From: Artemisia argyi
Taxonomy: Eukaryota; Streptophyta; Magnoliopsida; Asterales; Asteraceae
Length of the DNA stretch: 64,000 nt
NCBI GenBank assembly: GCA_030686995.1
Contig: CM060703.1
Location: 118,278,861 to 118,342,860 of the forward strand
Direction of reading: 5' to 3'
Part shown: one piece after another, positions 1-9,912 of the stretch
Layout: the number at the start of each line of letters is the position of its first letter
Position numbering within the stretch: the first letter of the stretch is position 1
Made by a program: the position numbers and the translations under genes
Notes under the pieces: model-generated
Seen by the model: only the letters and a program-made list of their open reading frames with translations
Databases searched by the model: none
What the model was told of the DNA's origin: nothing

Positions 1-2072
1 AATCTTCATCACAATTCCTTAATGAATACAAGATTAGCAAGGGTGGTTAAATATTGGAAGCATGGCTATGGTTGGAAAGGGTTAGGAAGATTAAGTAGTA
101 GTTCTTGGTTTTGATCTTGGTTCTAGTTAGTTTCCTCACAAGTTGTAAGCAAACCCTTATACACTTTCTTGCTCAATATCATTTCATGCTTATTATGTTT
201 CTTTCATGCTATATATGGTCTTTGTATTGTGTTCATGATGTTTAAAAATGGATAAAACAAGTATTGGTATACATATGTTAACTTATGACAAGTAAACAAG
301 CAAACTAGTGATTTTTATGGAAAACCACGACCACAATAGTATAACTTTGATATTTGACACTTACTTAATGTTAAAGAGGACTTAATAAGGAAAACATAGC
401 AATTTGAATCACCCAAAACGAGTACACGAGTCAAAAGTTATGACCATAAGAAGTTAGCGACACCAAAACGCCGAAACTGCCCATAACCTCCTGTTTGCAT
501 TCTGCCAATTTGAAAGTCCCACTTCTGATCCGATTCATCAAAAAGTTAAAACACGAAAGTTGTCCGGAATGACGTTTTCGTTCAGGAACAAAGAAGCTCG
601 AGCCCTGAAAAGGCTTTCCGAGTGATATTTTCTTCAAATTCTTAACAGCCCATTTTTAGACCAAAGTTACTATATAATGATTATATTTAGATGAGACCAA
701 GAGGTCTAATGACCTAAAGCCAAGACCACAACCATGGCTAAAGCCAAGGTTGAGTCTTAAGACCATGGTAACAATGACCAAGGTCACGGCAAAGCCACGG
801 CTAAAGACCATATAACTTTTAAAGATCAAAACTTATACATATATATATGTTATCAAATACTACAATAGTAGGGAGCCTCATGTGAGGAGTTCATTGAGTA
901 AGCCGTCGAGATGAGTTGTGGATTTACGAGTTAAAGTGTCCTGGCTCCTCGAACGTTTACTCCATGACTTCTGAATTATGTCGGCCCGAACGGTAGTAAG
1001 AGATTTACAACCTATACATGTTTCATAGACCACTTATATTGAAAGACTTACACTATATACTAAGTACTACATCATGAACATTATGCAAGACATATATTGG
1101 CAATTCTTCGTATTCTTAGACGTTACTCCAAACCTAAGTCGCAACGTTCTATTATAGGCTGCTCTTAGAGACTTTCGCGATTCGACTACCACTTTCATTT
1201 CTCATTACTTAAGCTTAAGGTGAGTCATAGCCCCTACTCTTTTCATACTTGTTTTAACTCTTGGGGGGGATACATGCTCAACTACTTGCTTACTTGTACA
1301 AATACTCAAAACATTTATACTTGATTGTGTTATACTTGATTGGCATTATACTTGAATGCGTTATACATGATAAATTATGCTTGATTGCGTTATACATACT
1401 TGTTACACTATACTTGCTTAATTTAAATACAAGATTTGTATTTACGTACATACACAATACTCTATGCTGCCAAAGGAGAGGTATTAATAGTACTAGTATG
1501 GGCCTACACCCCCCACCCAAGTCCAAGATTCGAGACGTTGGGTGACATGTACTATTTGGGATGGTGGTTCCCCGCCTATGGGTCCAAAATGACGTGACCA
1601 TGGGTGAATATAATCCTGAGAAACTATATATTAGCAGTGGGTTGTGAACACACAGGTTACAAGTCTCTTATGGCGGGACTTGTGACTGAGTGGATTCACG
1701 ATGCCTTTGCTGTGTGAACATTCTTTTAAGGCTTTTCAACTGTTTTAAGACAAACTCTATGAACTCACCAACCATTGTGTTGACACTTTAGCATGTTTAT
1801 CTCAGGTTAGTAAGACGATAGCTAGTGCGTGGAACTTAGAGTCAAGCTACATATTCTGAAGACTTACGCTTTTATCATTTACCATTCAAAACATTTGTAT
1901 ACATTTATGTATCATACTTTGGAATCTCAAGTTTGTAACTTTGAATTTATTAATCGAATGGTACCTTTTCAAACGTCTCATTTAGAGTTCGTTTTCTATA
2001 ACTTGTACTTTGTATTATGAAGTAGCACCCCTATGACACAGTCTTCCGCTGCGGTATTTTGGGGGTGTTACA
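1..2072 (+). repeat. LARD-A left LTR (3' part only)
   Basis: Near-identical to 4029-6101. It ends with the block CTTCCGCTGCGG, then GGGGGTGTTACA at 2061-2072. Small reading frames here (for example 431-637 minus and 1261-1545 plus) recur in the other copy only because the DNA is duplicated, and they look like nothing known. At 718-812 short words such as CCATGGCTAAAGCCAAGG recur in slightly altered form. Confidence 0.85.
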
Positions 2073-2075
2073 GAT

Positions 2076-2088
2076 TGGTACCAGAGCC
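2076..2088 (+). other. Primer binding site, initiator tRNA-Met type
   Basis: TGGTACCAGAGCC begins 3 bases after the LTR end. It matches the usual plant retrotransposon site complementary to the 3' end of initiator tRNA-Met (TGGTATCAGAGCC) with one difference. The same site with the same 3-base spacing occurs at 27740-27752 and 35380-35392. Confidence 0.85.
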
Positions 2089-2711
2089 TTGGTTATAGAG
2101 AACTAGGTTGCATTTAGTACCTAGACTATAACTGCTATATACGTTGGGACCTTCCTCTTTATTTGCCTTTCACACAATACATACACTTATGCTTTTTCGT
2201 TAGAGGTTTGCTTAGTTCCACGCTGTTAGATGATGTGACTTTAGTATTATAAGGAGCCCCAGAGATTCGTCGAGTCATTAAAAACATGGAGCTCAGTAAT
2301 AACTAATTAGTTAACTTAATCTTGTGTTTGATGAGACACAAGATTTGAGTTAAATAATATTATTGCTTAGCTTTAGGGATTTGATGGCTTGATTATCTTA
2401 CTATCGGCCTCAGAAGGCGGATTTTGTGTCGGAAATTCTTAAGTAGGATGTTTTAGAATCTCCTTATTTAAATGGATTGGGACGCCTCTTCAGTTAAATA
2501 AAGAAATTGTAAATCACCGAACCATAAGTTTATGAGACCTTACTTACATAAATTTGGACGCTTCTTTATGTAAGTAATGTGTTATAAATAAGTGGGCTTA
2601 ATTGTAGCCGATACAACTCCTTAACCAGAACCTTAGACGAATCAGAGTGAACACCACTATATTGGAAATTCCGAATTCTTTTAGACACATCGTAAGTAGT
2701 TAACATCAACT

Positions 2712-2748
2712 GAACTTCGGGACGAAGTTCTCCTTAAGGGGTAGAGAC
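2712..2748 (+). other. Hairpin plus polypurine tract before right LTR
   Basis: GAACTTCG (2712-2719) and CGAAGTTC (2723-2730) form a perfect 8-bp stem with loop GGA. The purine-rich AAGGGGTAGAGAC (2736-2748) follows and abuts the LTR. The polypurine tract primes plus-strand DNA synthesis. The hairpin recurs at the same place in the other two elements of this family. Confidence 0.8.
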
Positions 2749-5700
2749 TGTAACAATTCGCAATTTCAGGTTAACTTTTATTCCCGAAAATTTCACTATT
2801 CACTTTTCACTATTCACTTTTTACTATTCATCTCAGAAATTTTTATTTCATATTCTCGAGTGATAAATCATTTCCATGGAAAATTAAATGTTTGACATTC
2901 GTCAGATCATTTTCGTGAAAATTATTAAGGAATTACACGTTTTAGGGTAAAACGTCATTTAGAAATTCTACGTACAACGAAACTCGACCGCGTTAAGTGA
3001 CCCCGCATCAGAAAAATGTTTGACACACTCATGATTTATTTGAGAATAAATCGTGACTGAGAAAAATATGACCAAAGACTTCCCGGCAGGTCACCCAAGC
3101 CAGTACTATTCTCACATGAGCACGCTTAACCGTATGGGCGATTAACCGTTAGACCACAAAACACGTTTCTAAGACTATTTGAGTTTTCAACTTATTAGAA
3201 AAAGTCAACATATTTTTCCCTCCTCCATTGACCAAAAATCATCCCTTGATGTTATAAGTCATTTCGTGATTTTTAGGCTTACGGTTTGATGTCTAAAAGA
3301 CATTTAACACCAACCGACATTAGACTGAGCCCAGCCTAGACATTATAAGTCATTTTAAGTCATTATTATCCTATTAGAAAAGTTACATTTTACTTTTCTC
3401 AATTTTACGCAACTTTCGTACGTTTTACGTATTACGCGTTTTAGACCCGTGTTTCCAGTTTTTAGCAGGGTTTTAGCACCCGATAGAACCTACCACTCAT
3501 TTTATATTTTATTATGGACTATATTGACAAGTTTAGACATTCTTTCAAGTTTCATATTTTTAGGATACCCGGTTTTACGTTTTGAGGCTTAACAGCTTAC
3601 GGTTAGCAACCTACGGAGTCAAAACTAGCTCTATATCTTGGATAATATCAACCAAAGACCAAAACTTGGTCCCTAAGCCTTCCAAACCGACTTAGGGGGG
3701 AGGGAGTCACCACACATGTGTCTTGAAATTACAAAAGTGCCCTTAGATCACTACATATTCACAACTTGGTCACCAAGTTTAGGAAGCTTACTAGTTACCT
3801 TCCTAACCTCCTCAAAACTCATATAAATACCCCATTGCCCCTCTAAGAACGTCCACAACACACACACACCATCATCTCATCCTTAGCTCATTCTCTTCCA
3901 AGTTACAAGCAAGATTCAAGAACAATATCAACACATAAACCCTAGTTAACTTTTGATTCATCAAACTACATCAAAACCCTAGAAACCTTTGGTGATTCTC
4001 TTGAGTTTAGATCCACTCAAGTCACCTTAATCTTCATCACAATTCCTTAATGAATACAAGATTAGCAAGGGTGGTTAAATATTGGAAGCATGGCTATGGT
4101 TGGAAAGGGTTAGGAAGATTAAGTAGTAGTTCTTGGTTTTGATCTTGGTTCTAGTTAGTTTCCTCACAAGTTGTAAGCAAACCCTTATACACTTTCTTGC
4201 TCAATATCATTTCATGCTTATTATGTTTCTTTCATGCTATATATGGTCTTTGTATTGTGTTCATGATGTTTAAAAATGGATAAAACAAGTATTGGTATAC
4301 ATATGTTAACTTATGACAAGTAAACAAGCAAACTAGTGATTTTTATGGAAAACCACGACCACAATAGTATAACTTTGATATTTGACACTTACTTAATGTT
4401 AAAGAGGACTTAATAAGGAAAACATAGCAATTTGAATCACCCAAAACGAGTACACGAGTCAAAAGTTATGACCATAAGAAGTTAGCGACACCAAAACGCC
4501 GAAACTGCCCATAACCTCCTGTTTGCATTCTGCCAATTTGAAAGTCCCACTTCTGATCCGATTCATCAAAAAGTTAAAACATGAAAGTTGTCCGGAATGA
4601 CGTTTTCGTTCAGGAACAAAGAAGCTCGAGCCCTGAAAAGGCTTTCCGAGTGATATTTTCTTCAAATTCTTAACAGCCCATTTTTAGACCAAAGTTACTA
4701 TATAATGATTATATTTAGATGAGACCAAGAGGTCTAATGACCTAAAGCCAAGACCACAACCATGGCTAAAGCCAAGGTTGAGTCTTAAGACCATGGTAAC
4801 AATGACCAAGGTCACGGCAAAGCCACGGCTAAAGACCATATAACTTTTAAAGATCAAAACTTATACATATATATATGTTATCAAATACTACAATAGTAGG
4901 GAGCCTCATGTGAGGAGTTCATTGAGTAAGCCGTCGAGATGAGTTGTGGATTTACGAGTTAAAGTGTCCTGGCTCCTCGAACGTTTACTCCATGACTTCT
5001 GAATTATGTCGGCCCGAACGGTAGTAAGAGATTTACAACCTATACATGTTTCATAGACCACTTATATTGAAAGACTTACACTATATACTAAGTACTACAT
5101 CATGAACATTATGCAAGACATATATTGGCAATTCTTCGTATTCTTAGACGTTACTCCAAACCTAAGTCGCAACGTTCTATTATAGGCTGCTCTTAGAGAC
5201 TTTCGCGATTCGACTACCACTTTCATTTCTCATTACTTAAGCTTAAGGTGAGTCATAGCCCCTACTCTTTTCATACTTGTTTTAACTCTTGGGGGGGATA
5301 CATGCTCAACTACTTGCTTACTTGTACAAATACTCAAAACATTTATACTTGATTGTGTTATACTTGATTGGCATTATACTTGAATGCGTTATACATGATA
5401 AATTATGCTTGATTGCGTTATACATACTTGTTACACTATACTTGCTTAATTTAAATACAAGATTTGTATTTACGTACATACACAATACTCTATGCTGTCA
5501 AAGGAGAGGTATTAATAGTACTAGTATGGGCCTACACCCCCCACCCAAGTCCAAGATTCGAGACGTTGGGTGACATGTACTATTTGGGATGGTGGTTCCC
5601 CGCCTATGGGTCCAAAATGACGTGACCATGGGTGAATATAATCCTGAGAAACTATATATTAGCAGTGGGTTGTGAACACACAGGTTACAAGTCTCTTATG

Positions 5701-6101
5701 GCGGGACTTGTGACTGAGTGGATTCACGATGCCTTTGCTGTGTGAACATTCTTTTAAGGCTTTTCAACTGTTTTAAGACAAACTCTATGAACTCACCAAC
5801 CATTGTGTTGACACTTTAGCATGTTTATCTCAGGTTAGTAAGACGATAGCTAGTGCGTGGAACTTAGAGTCAAGCTGCATATTCTGAAGACTTACGCTTT
5901 TATCATTTACCATTCAAAACATTTGTATACATTTATGTATCATACTTTGGAATCTCAAGTTTGTAACTTTGAATTTATTAATCGAATGGTACCTTTTCAA
6001 AACGTCTCATTTAGAGTTCGTTTTCTATAACTTGTACTTTGTATTATGAAGTAGCACCCCTATGACACAGTCTTCCGCTGCGGTATTTTGGGGGTGTTAC
6101 A
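2749..6101 (+). repeat. LARD-A right LTR, complete (3353 bp)
   Basis: Runs from TGTAACAATTCG to GGTGTTACA, with terminal TG...CA. Early in the LTR, short CACTATTCACTTTT units are tandemly repeated (2803-2832). The distal 2 kb closely resembles the LTRs of the elements at 24625-39700. The proximal part (about 2850-3250) differs from them and includes the 5S-like segment. Several plant promoter-like and A/T-rich stretches are present, but I could not fix a single TATA box. Confidence 0.85.
3077..3130 (-). pseudogene. 5S rRNA-derived segment inside LTR (antisense)
   Basis: The plus strand here reads as the complement of the middle and 3' part of plant 5S rRNA. Shared blocks in order are GACTTCCC, AGGTCACCCA, AGTACTA, TCTC and AGCACGCTTAAC, with about a dozen mismatches over 54 bases. 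This stretch covers the internal control region of 5S genes (A box, intermediate element and C box), here on the minus strand. It is not a functional 5S gene: the 5' third of the rRNA is absent or unrecognisable. 5S-like sequences in LTRs are known from Cassandra TRIM elements; here the host LTR is a long one. Confidence 0.75.
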
Positions 6102-6792
6102 GGATACATGCTCAAAAACCGAACACAAGTCTTTTCCTGATCTTATTATTGCTTAAGTAGCTATTGCCAAAAGTCCCTCGATCATGAACCCTAATCACTT
6201 GAAAAGTGAACGTAAATAATTGTGAATAGATCTATTAGGGATTGACAATCCCCATTTGGTTGCTAGAGGAAAGTCACCAAATGCACGTTATTTGAATATA
6301 ATAGGTTACTGGCAAATACTTATCTTGGGGGCTACATATTTTACATCATTATTATGAAAATATTGATGTCTGTTGAATCGTTGAGTGTCATGAGCTTAAT
6401 GCAATAATGAATGTGATTTCTAACTTGTTTATTTGTATCGATATTACAATAAACATCTATCTCTTGTGTTCAAACTCTTAAATATAAACCTATGAATTTC
6501 ACTCAACTTTTGTTGACTTTTAGCATGTTTATCTCAGGTAACTAAATGGAATGGATGGCAACGGCACGAAGTGGGCAAATAAAGAAACGTTTATTTCTCT
6601 TTAAATAAAACTTGTTGTTGAATAACGAATTCTCTTGGAATTATGAATATTTGGTATTTTAAATAAAACTTAAAACGATCACTTGAATCGTTTTCTATAA
6701 TTGTGACGAAAGATCCACAATATAATACCCCAAAAGTCTTCCGCTGACATTTTAAGTCTTCCGCTGTATTGATCGATTTTGGGGGTGTTATA
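6102..6792 (+). repeat. Tail of an older, diverged LTR related to the LARD family
   Basis: The sequence keeps landmarks of the LTR 3' third: GATACATGCTCAA at its start, TTTTAGCATGTTTATCTCAGGT near 6521, a doubled AGTCTTCCGCTG word, and the terminus GGGGGTGTTATA at 6781-6792 (TA instead of CA). The rest is heavily diverged. LARD-A ends exactly where this begins, and the matching point in the younger LTRs is GGGGGGGATACATGCTC. LARD-A therefore probably inserted into this older LTR, whose 5' part lies left of the window. Confidence 0.6.
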
Positions 6793-9734
6793 ATTTGGGA
6801 CATCGAAGATGATCATATCATACCTTCATCAGACACAGAGATAATGGCTACGGTACAACATTCACATGCTCATGATAACGTTGATATATTTGAGAATATG
6901 TTTGTTCATGATCAGACACATCCTGAGCATCCTGAGTCTATTAGTGACACTTATATGGTGGAACAAAATGATAGCAATATCACTTTTGATACTCCAGATA
7001 TGGATCCTAATAGAGGTGAGCCTGCCCAGGATGGATCTACTTATGAACAAGATCGTACCTTATTTGCTTCATTAATCAATAATTTCAAACATGAACTTGA
7101 AAAGTGCAAAAACTACAATCGTGAAGCTAAGCAAACGAATGTTTTTTTGAACAAAGAGATTGAGAGATTTAAGGAAATTGAAAAATGTTTTGAAAACGCA
7201 ACAACAAGAAATGCTAAACTTGAAATTGAAATCTCAAACCTTAAATCTCATGCTCAAAAGTTTGAAATGTATGGAGAGTCTGTCAAACCACTTTTAAAAT
7301 GAAATGAAGAACTTGAAGTTGGTTATAGAGAAGCTGTTCTTCGTGAAAAACGTTCCATTCAAAATCTGGATGCTCAAATGGTTGTTAACAACAGAAAGGT
7401 TCAAGCGCTTTTAAGAGAGAACAATGATTTAAAAATTGAAAATTCAAAGCTTCAGAAAACCACATCAAATTTTGAGATTGTAAACACAAAACTTTAGAAT
7501 GAAAACCAAGAGTTTTTGAAACGAACAAACGATCTTGAAAACAAACTTAGAAAATTGGGACAGACTTCTCATACTATCAACATGCTGCCTACTAAAGATG
7601 AGGAAGTTTCTAAACAAACATCTGGAATTGGTTTTGAAAATGTGCTCAGTTAGAAAATGGAAAATCGTGTTTTTTAAACAAAGTGAAAAAGCTGACACCT
7701 ATTTTGTATAACACTGGAGATATGGGAAAAGAATTGTCAGATGATCTTTTGTTTGAATCTCAAGATATTTTAAAATCTGAAGAGGAAAAATGTTTGAAAG
7801 TTAAACAAAGAAAAACCCCATTCTCGTACCACAGCTTTGTTTATGGTTGTACACAATTGACAGATATACCAAAAGCACCTTTCAAAAGAAAAGACACAAA
7901 TGTGAAAAGATTTTTCAAAGAAGCTCAACTTGCAACTTAAGATGCTAAGTTATGGCAAAATAGAGCAAGGAAACAATTTTGTGATCTTAAACAGCACATT
8001 GAGCAAACATTAAAGGTCATTTGGTTTAAGCAAGAAAACATCGAATACAACATTTTCTCTAATCCTCTTTCATCAGATGTACGTCTTATGATTGAAGTCA
8101 AAAAGATTTTGAAAGATGAAATTGAACCTCATGTGAAAGATATCAACTTATGTTTTGAGTACTTTGAAAAATATCTTGTAACTGAAATGAGAAAAGATCT
8201 AAAGTACGTTCACTCTCTTGAAACAAATTTGATGAAAAATGCTTAATTCTGGACATTCAAAAAGAATTTTTCACAAATCAAATAGAGTCGTTCAAGTCAG
8301 CATCTGTCAGCCATGAGTATGAGAATGAGAATTTTGAACAAACATCTTCCTTGAAATCTGAAAAATCTTTCTCTCAAAACGAAAATCACCGAGCTTTCAA
8401 AAGAAGCAGCTGATGTCAAAGAAGAACTGTCAAAAAGAACAGCTCAGTTTGAGAAACATCTTGCAAAACTCAAAGCACAAAGTATCTCTTTCCAACTAAA
8501 CCTGCAAGAGAAGAATGAGAAAATGTCTTCTGAAAACTCTTTGACATCAGTGCTTAAAGAAAAAGAAAAGTTTTTTGAAGAAAATTGTGATGATACCAAT
8601 ATAAAGTTTGATTTTGACGAACTTGATACAAAAAATATTGAGTTACAACATGTTGTGGCATCATTACAAAAAGAAAATGAGCATTTGAAACAGACTTACA
8701 AAAACTTGTTTGATTCAATCAAGTGGTCAAGAGTTCAAAATCAAACTTCAAACAAATCTGACTCTCAGATCACACCAAATCATCTTTTTGAAAAAGAAAA
8801 GTCTATGCTTCAAAAGAAAATTGTTGAATTGGAAAAAACGATTGCACAACAAACCAAGGATTTTGGTAATGCCGAAAATGATTTTTCAATCGAAACAGAC
8901 AAATATGAAAAATATTTTGCACATCTTGAAAATCAAAATGCTTCTTTGCATGAAAAACTGGCATCATCAGATCATCTTTCTCTTCAAAAAGAATACAATG
9001 ATTTGAGAACCTCATACAATGCCTTAAAAGCAAAGTTTGATGTTCTTAACCGGTCAAAAGGAAAATCTCAAGTTTCAAACAAGTCTAAACCACAAGTAAG
9101 TGTTTCAGAGAAGGTTTACACGGGTGAATCTTCAAAACCATTTTCAAAAAAGGTTTCTCAGTTTACAACATTATCTTTGCAAAAAGGAAGGAAGTTTTCA
9201 AAGAGACCAAATTTTTCTGAAACATTTACTCCTCAAAAGGTTTCAAATGCAAGTGCTCATGAAGAAAAGAATCAAGGTTTTCAAACTCCATACTCTCGTT
9301 TTACTCCGATAAAGCCAGTGTGGAAACCAAAACAAAGCCGTTCAAAACATTTGAATTATTCATACTCTGAAATGCTTCCGCTACAACAAAGGAATGGCTA
9401 TGTTTTGAAAAATTCTAATTCTGGAAGGTTTCCATTCATCTCAAAAACGAATTTTCAAAATGAAACACCGAGTTTCAACAATGGATAGAAAACTTCTTCT
9501 TCAAGTTTTAAAACTCCAACAGAGACACCGAGTTTCTCAAACAACTTTCAAAAGCAAAAGAGTTTTAAATCACCGTTGATTCCACGAACTTTATTTCGAA
9601 ATGAAACACAGGTTTTCAGTCCTCGTTGGAATTCGACCTCTTTGTCTCGGATTGACACAACTTACAAATGGATTTCAAAATATGGTAACCCCGTTGGCGC
9701 CGTGCTTAAATGGGTTCCAAAAGTTGTTGTCTAA
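6793..9734 (+). pseudogene. Copia gag-like coiled-coil polyprotein remnant
   Basis: Several reading frames in succession encode a Lys/Glu/Asn-rich protein with long heptad-like stretches, such as EKCKNYNREAKQTNVFLNKE, VHSLETNLMKNA and HLENQNASLHEKLASSDHL. It ends in a basic, Ser/Phe-rich tail closing with GAVLKWVPKVVV and a stop at 9732-9734. I recognise this as the coiled-coil region between gag and pol in Asteraceae copia elements. The longest open stretch is 8523-9488 (321 codons). In-frame stops fall at about 7300, 7495, 7651, 7938 and 9486, and a frame change lies between 8245 and 8520. The N-terminal gag part is missing: the old LTR ends immediately upstream. Protease, integrase and RT do not follow. 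This is a dead remnant. Confidence 0.7.
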
Positions 9735-9740
9735 TCCAAA

Positions 9741-9912
9741 AACATTATGACTTCTTAGTACTTCTGCTAAGAACTCGGACTTAAACATAATGACTTCTTA
9801 GTAATTCTGCTAAGGACTCGAACTTCAACATGATGACTTCTTAGTAATTTTGCTAAGGACTCGAACTTCAACATGTTGACTTCTTAGTATTTCAGCTAAG
9901 GACTCGTTCTTC
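9741..9912 (+). repeat. 43-bp tandem repeat, four units
   Basis: Four consecutive 43-bp units start at 9741, 9784, 9827 and 9870. The core is GACTTCTTAGTAATTCTGC followed by TAAGGACTCG. Each unit contains an imperfect inverted pair (CTTAG...CTAAG, extendable), so the array could fold as a row of small hairpins. It begins right after the coiled-coil ORF stop. Confidence 0.85.

Larger units (their letters stand above)
2073..2748 (+). other. LARD-A internal region, non-coding
   Basis: This 676-bp core has no ORF longer than a few dozen codons. It is nearly identical to the 686-bp core at 35377-36062. Its first roughly 70 bases also match the leader of the gag-carrying element at 27737. It contains a pair of related segments built around ACGCCTCTTCAGTTAAATAA and ACGCTTCTTTATGTAAGTAA. 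The core probably holds packaging or dimerisation signals, but that is inference. Confidence 0.75.
1..6101 (+). mobile_element. LARD-A: non-autonomous long-LTR retrotransposon, left end cut by window
   Basis: Two direct copies of a long terminal repeat (1-2072 and 2749-6101) flank a 676-bp core with no credible ORF. Base 1 of the window corresponds to 4029 in the right LTR, so about 1280 bp of the left LTR lie outside. The LTR begins TGTAACAATTCG and ends GGGGGTGTTACA. A primer binding site follows the left LTR and a polypurine tract precedes the right one, so the cis signals for reverse transcription are present while all proteins are missing. I noticed only about four differences between the shared LTR parts, which suggests a recent insertion. 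Long LTRs with a short non-coding core fit the LARD class. The target duplication cannot be checked because the left end is missing. Confidence 0.85.

Noticed and set aside
431..637. 68-codon minus-strand frame, repeated at 4459-4665
   Set aside because: Repeated only because both lie in the two LTRs of LARD-A; no protein likeness, and disrupted in related LTRs.
9741..9912. Regular repeats considered as a CRISPR array
   Set aside because: Units are contiguous with no unique spacers, and the context is a plant retroelement.
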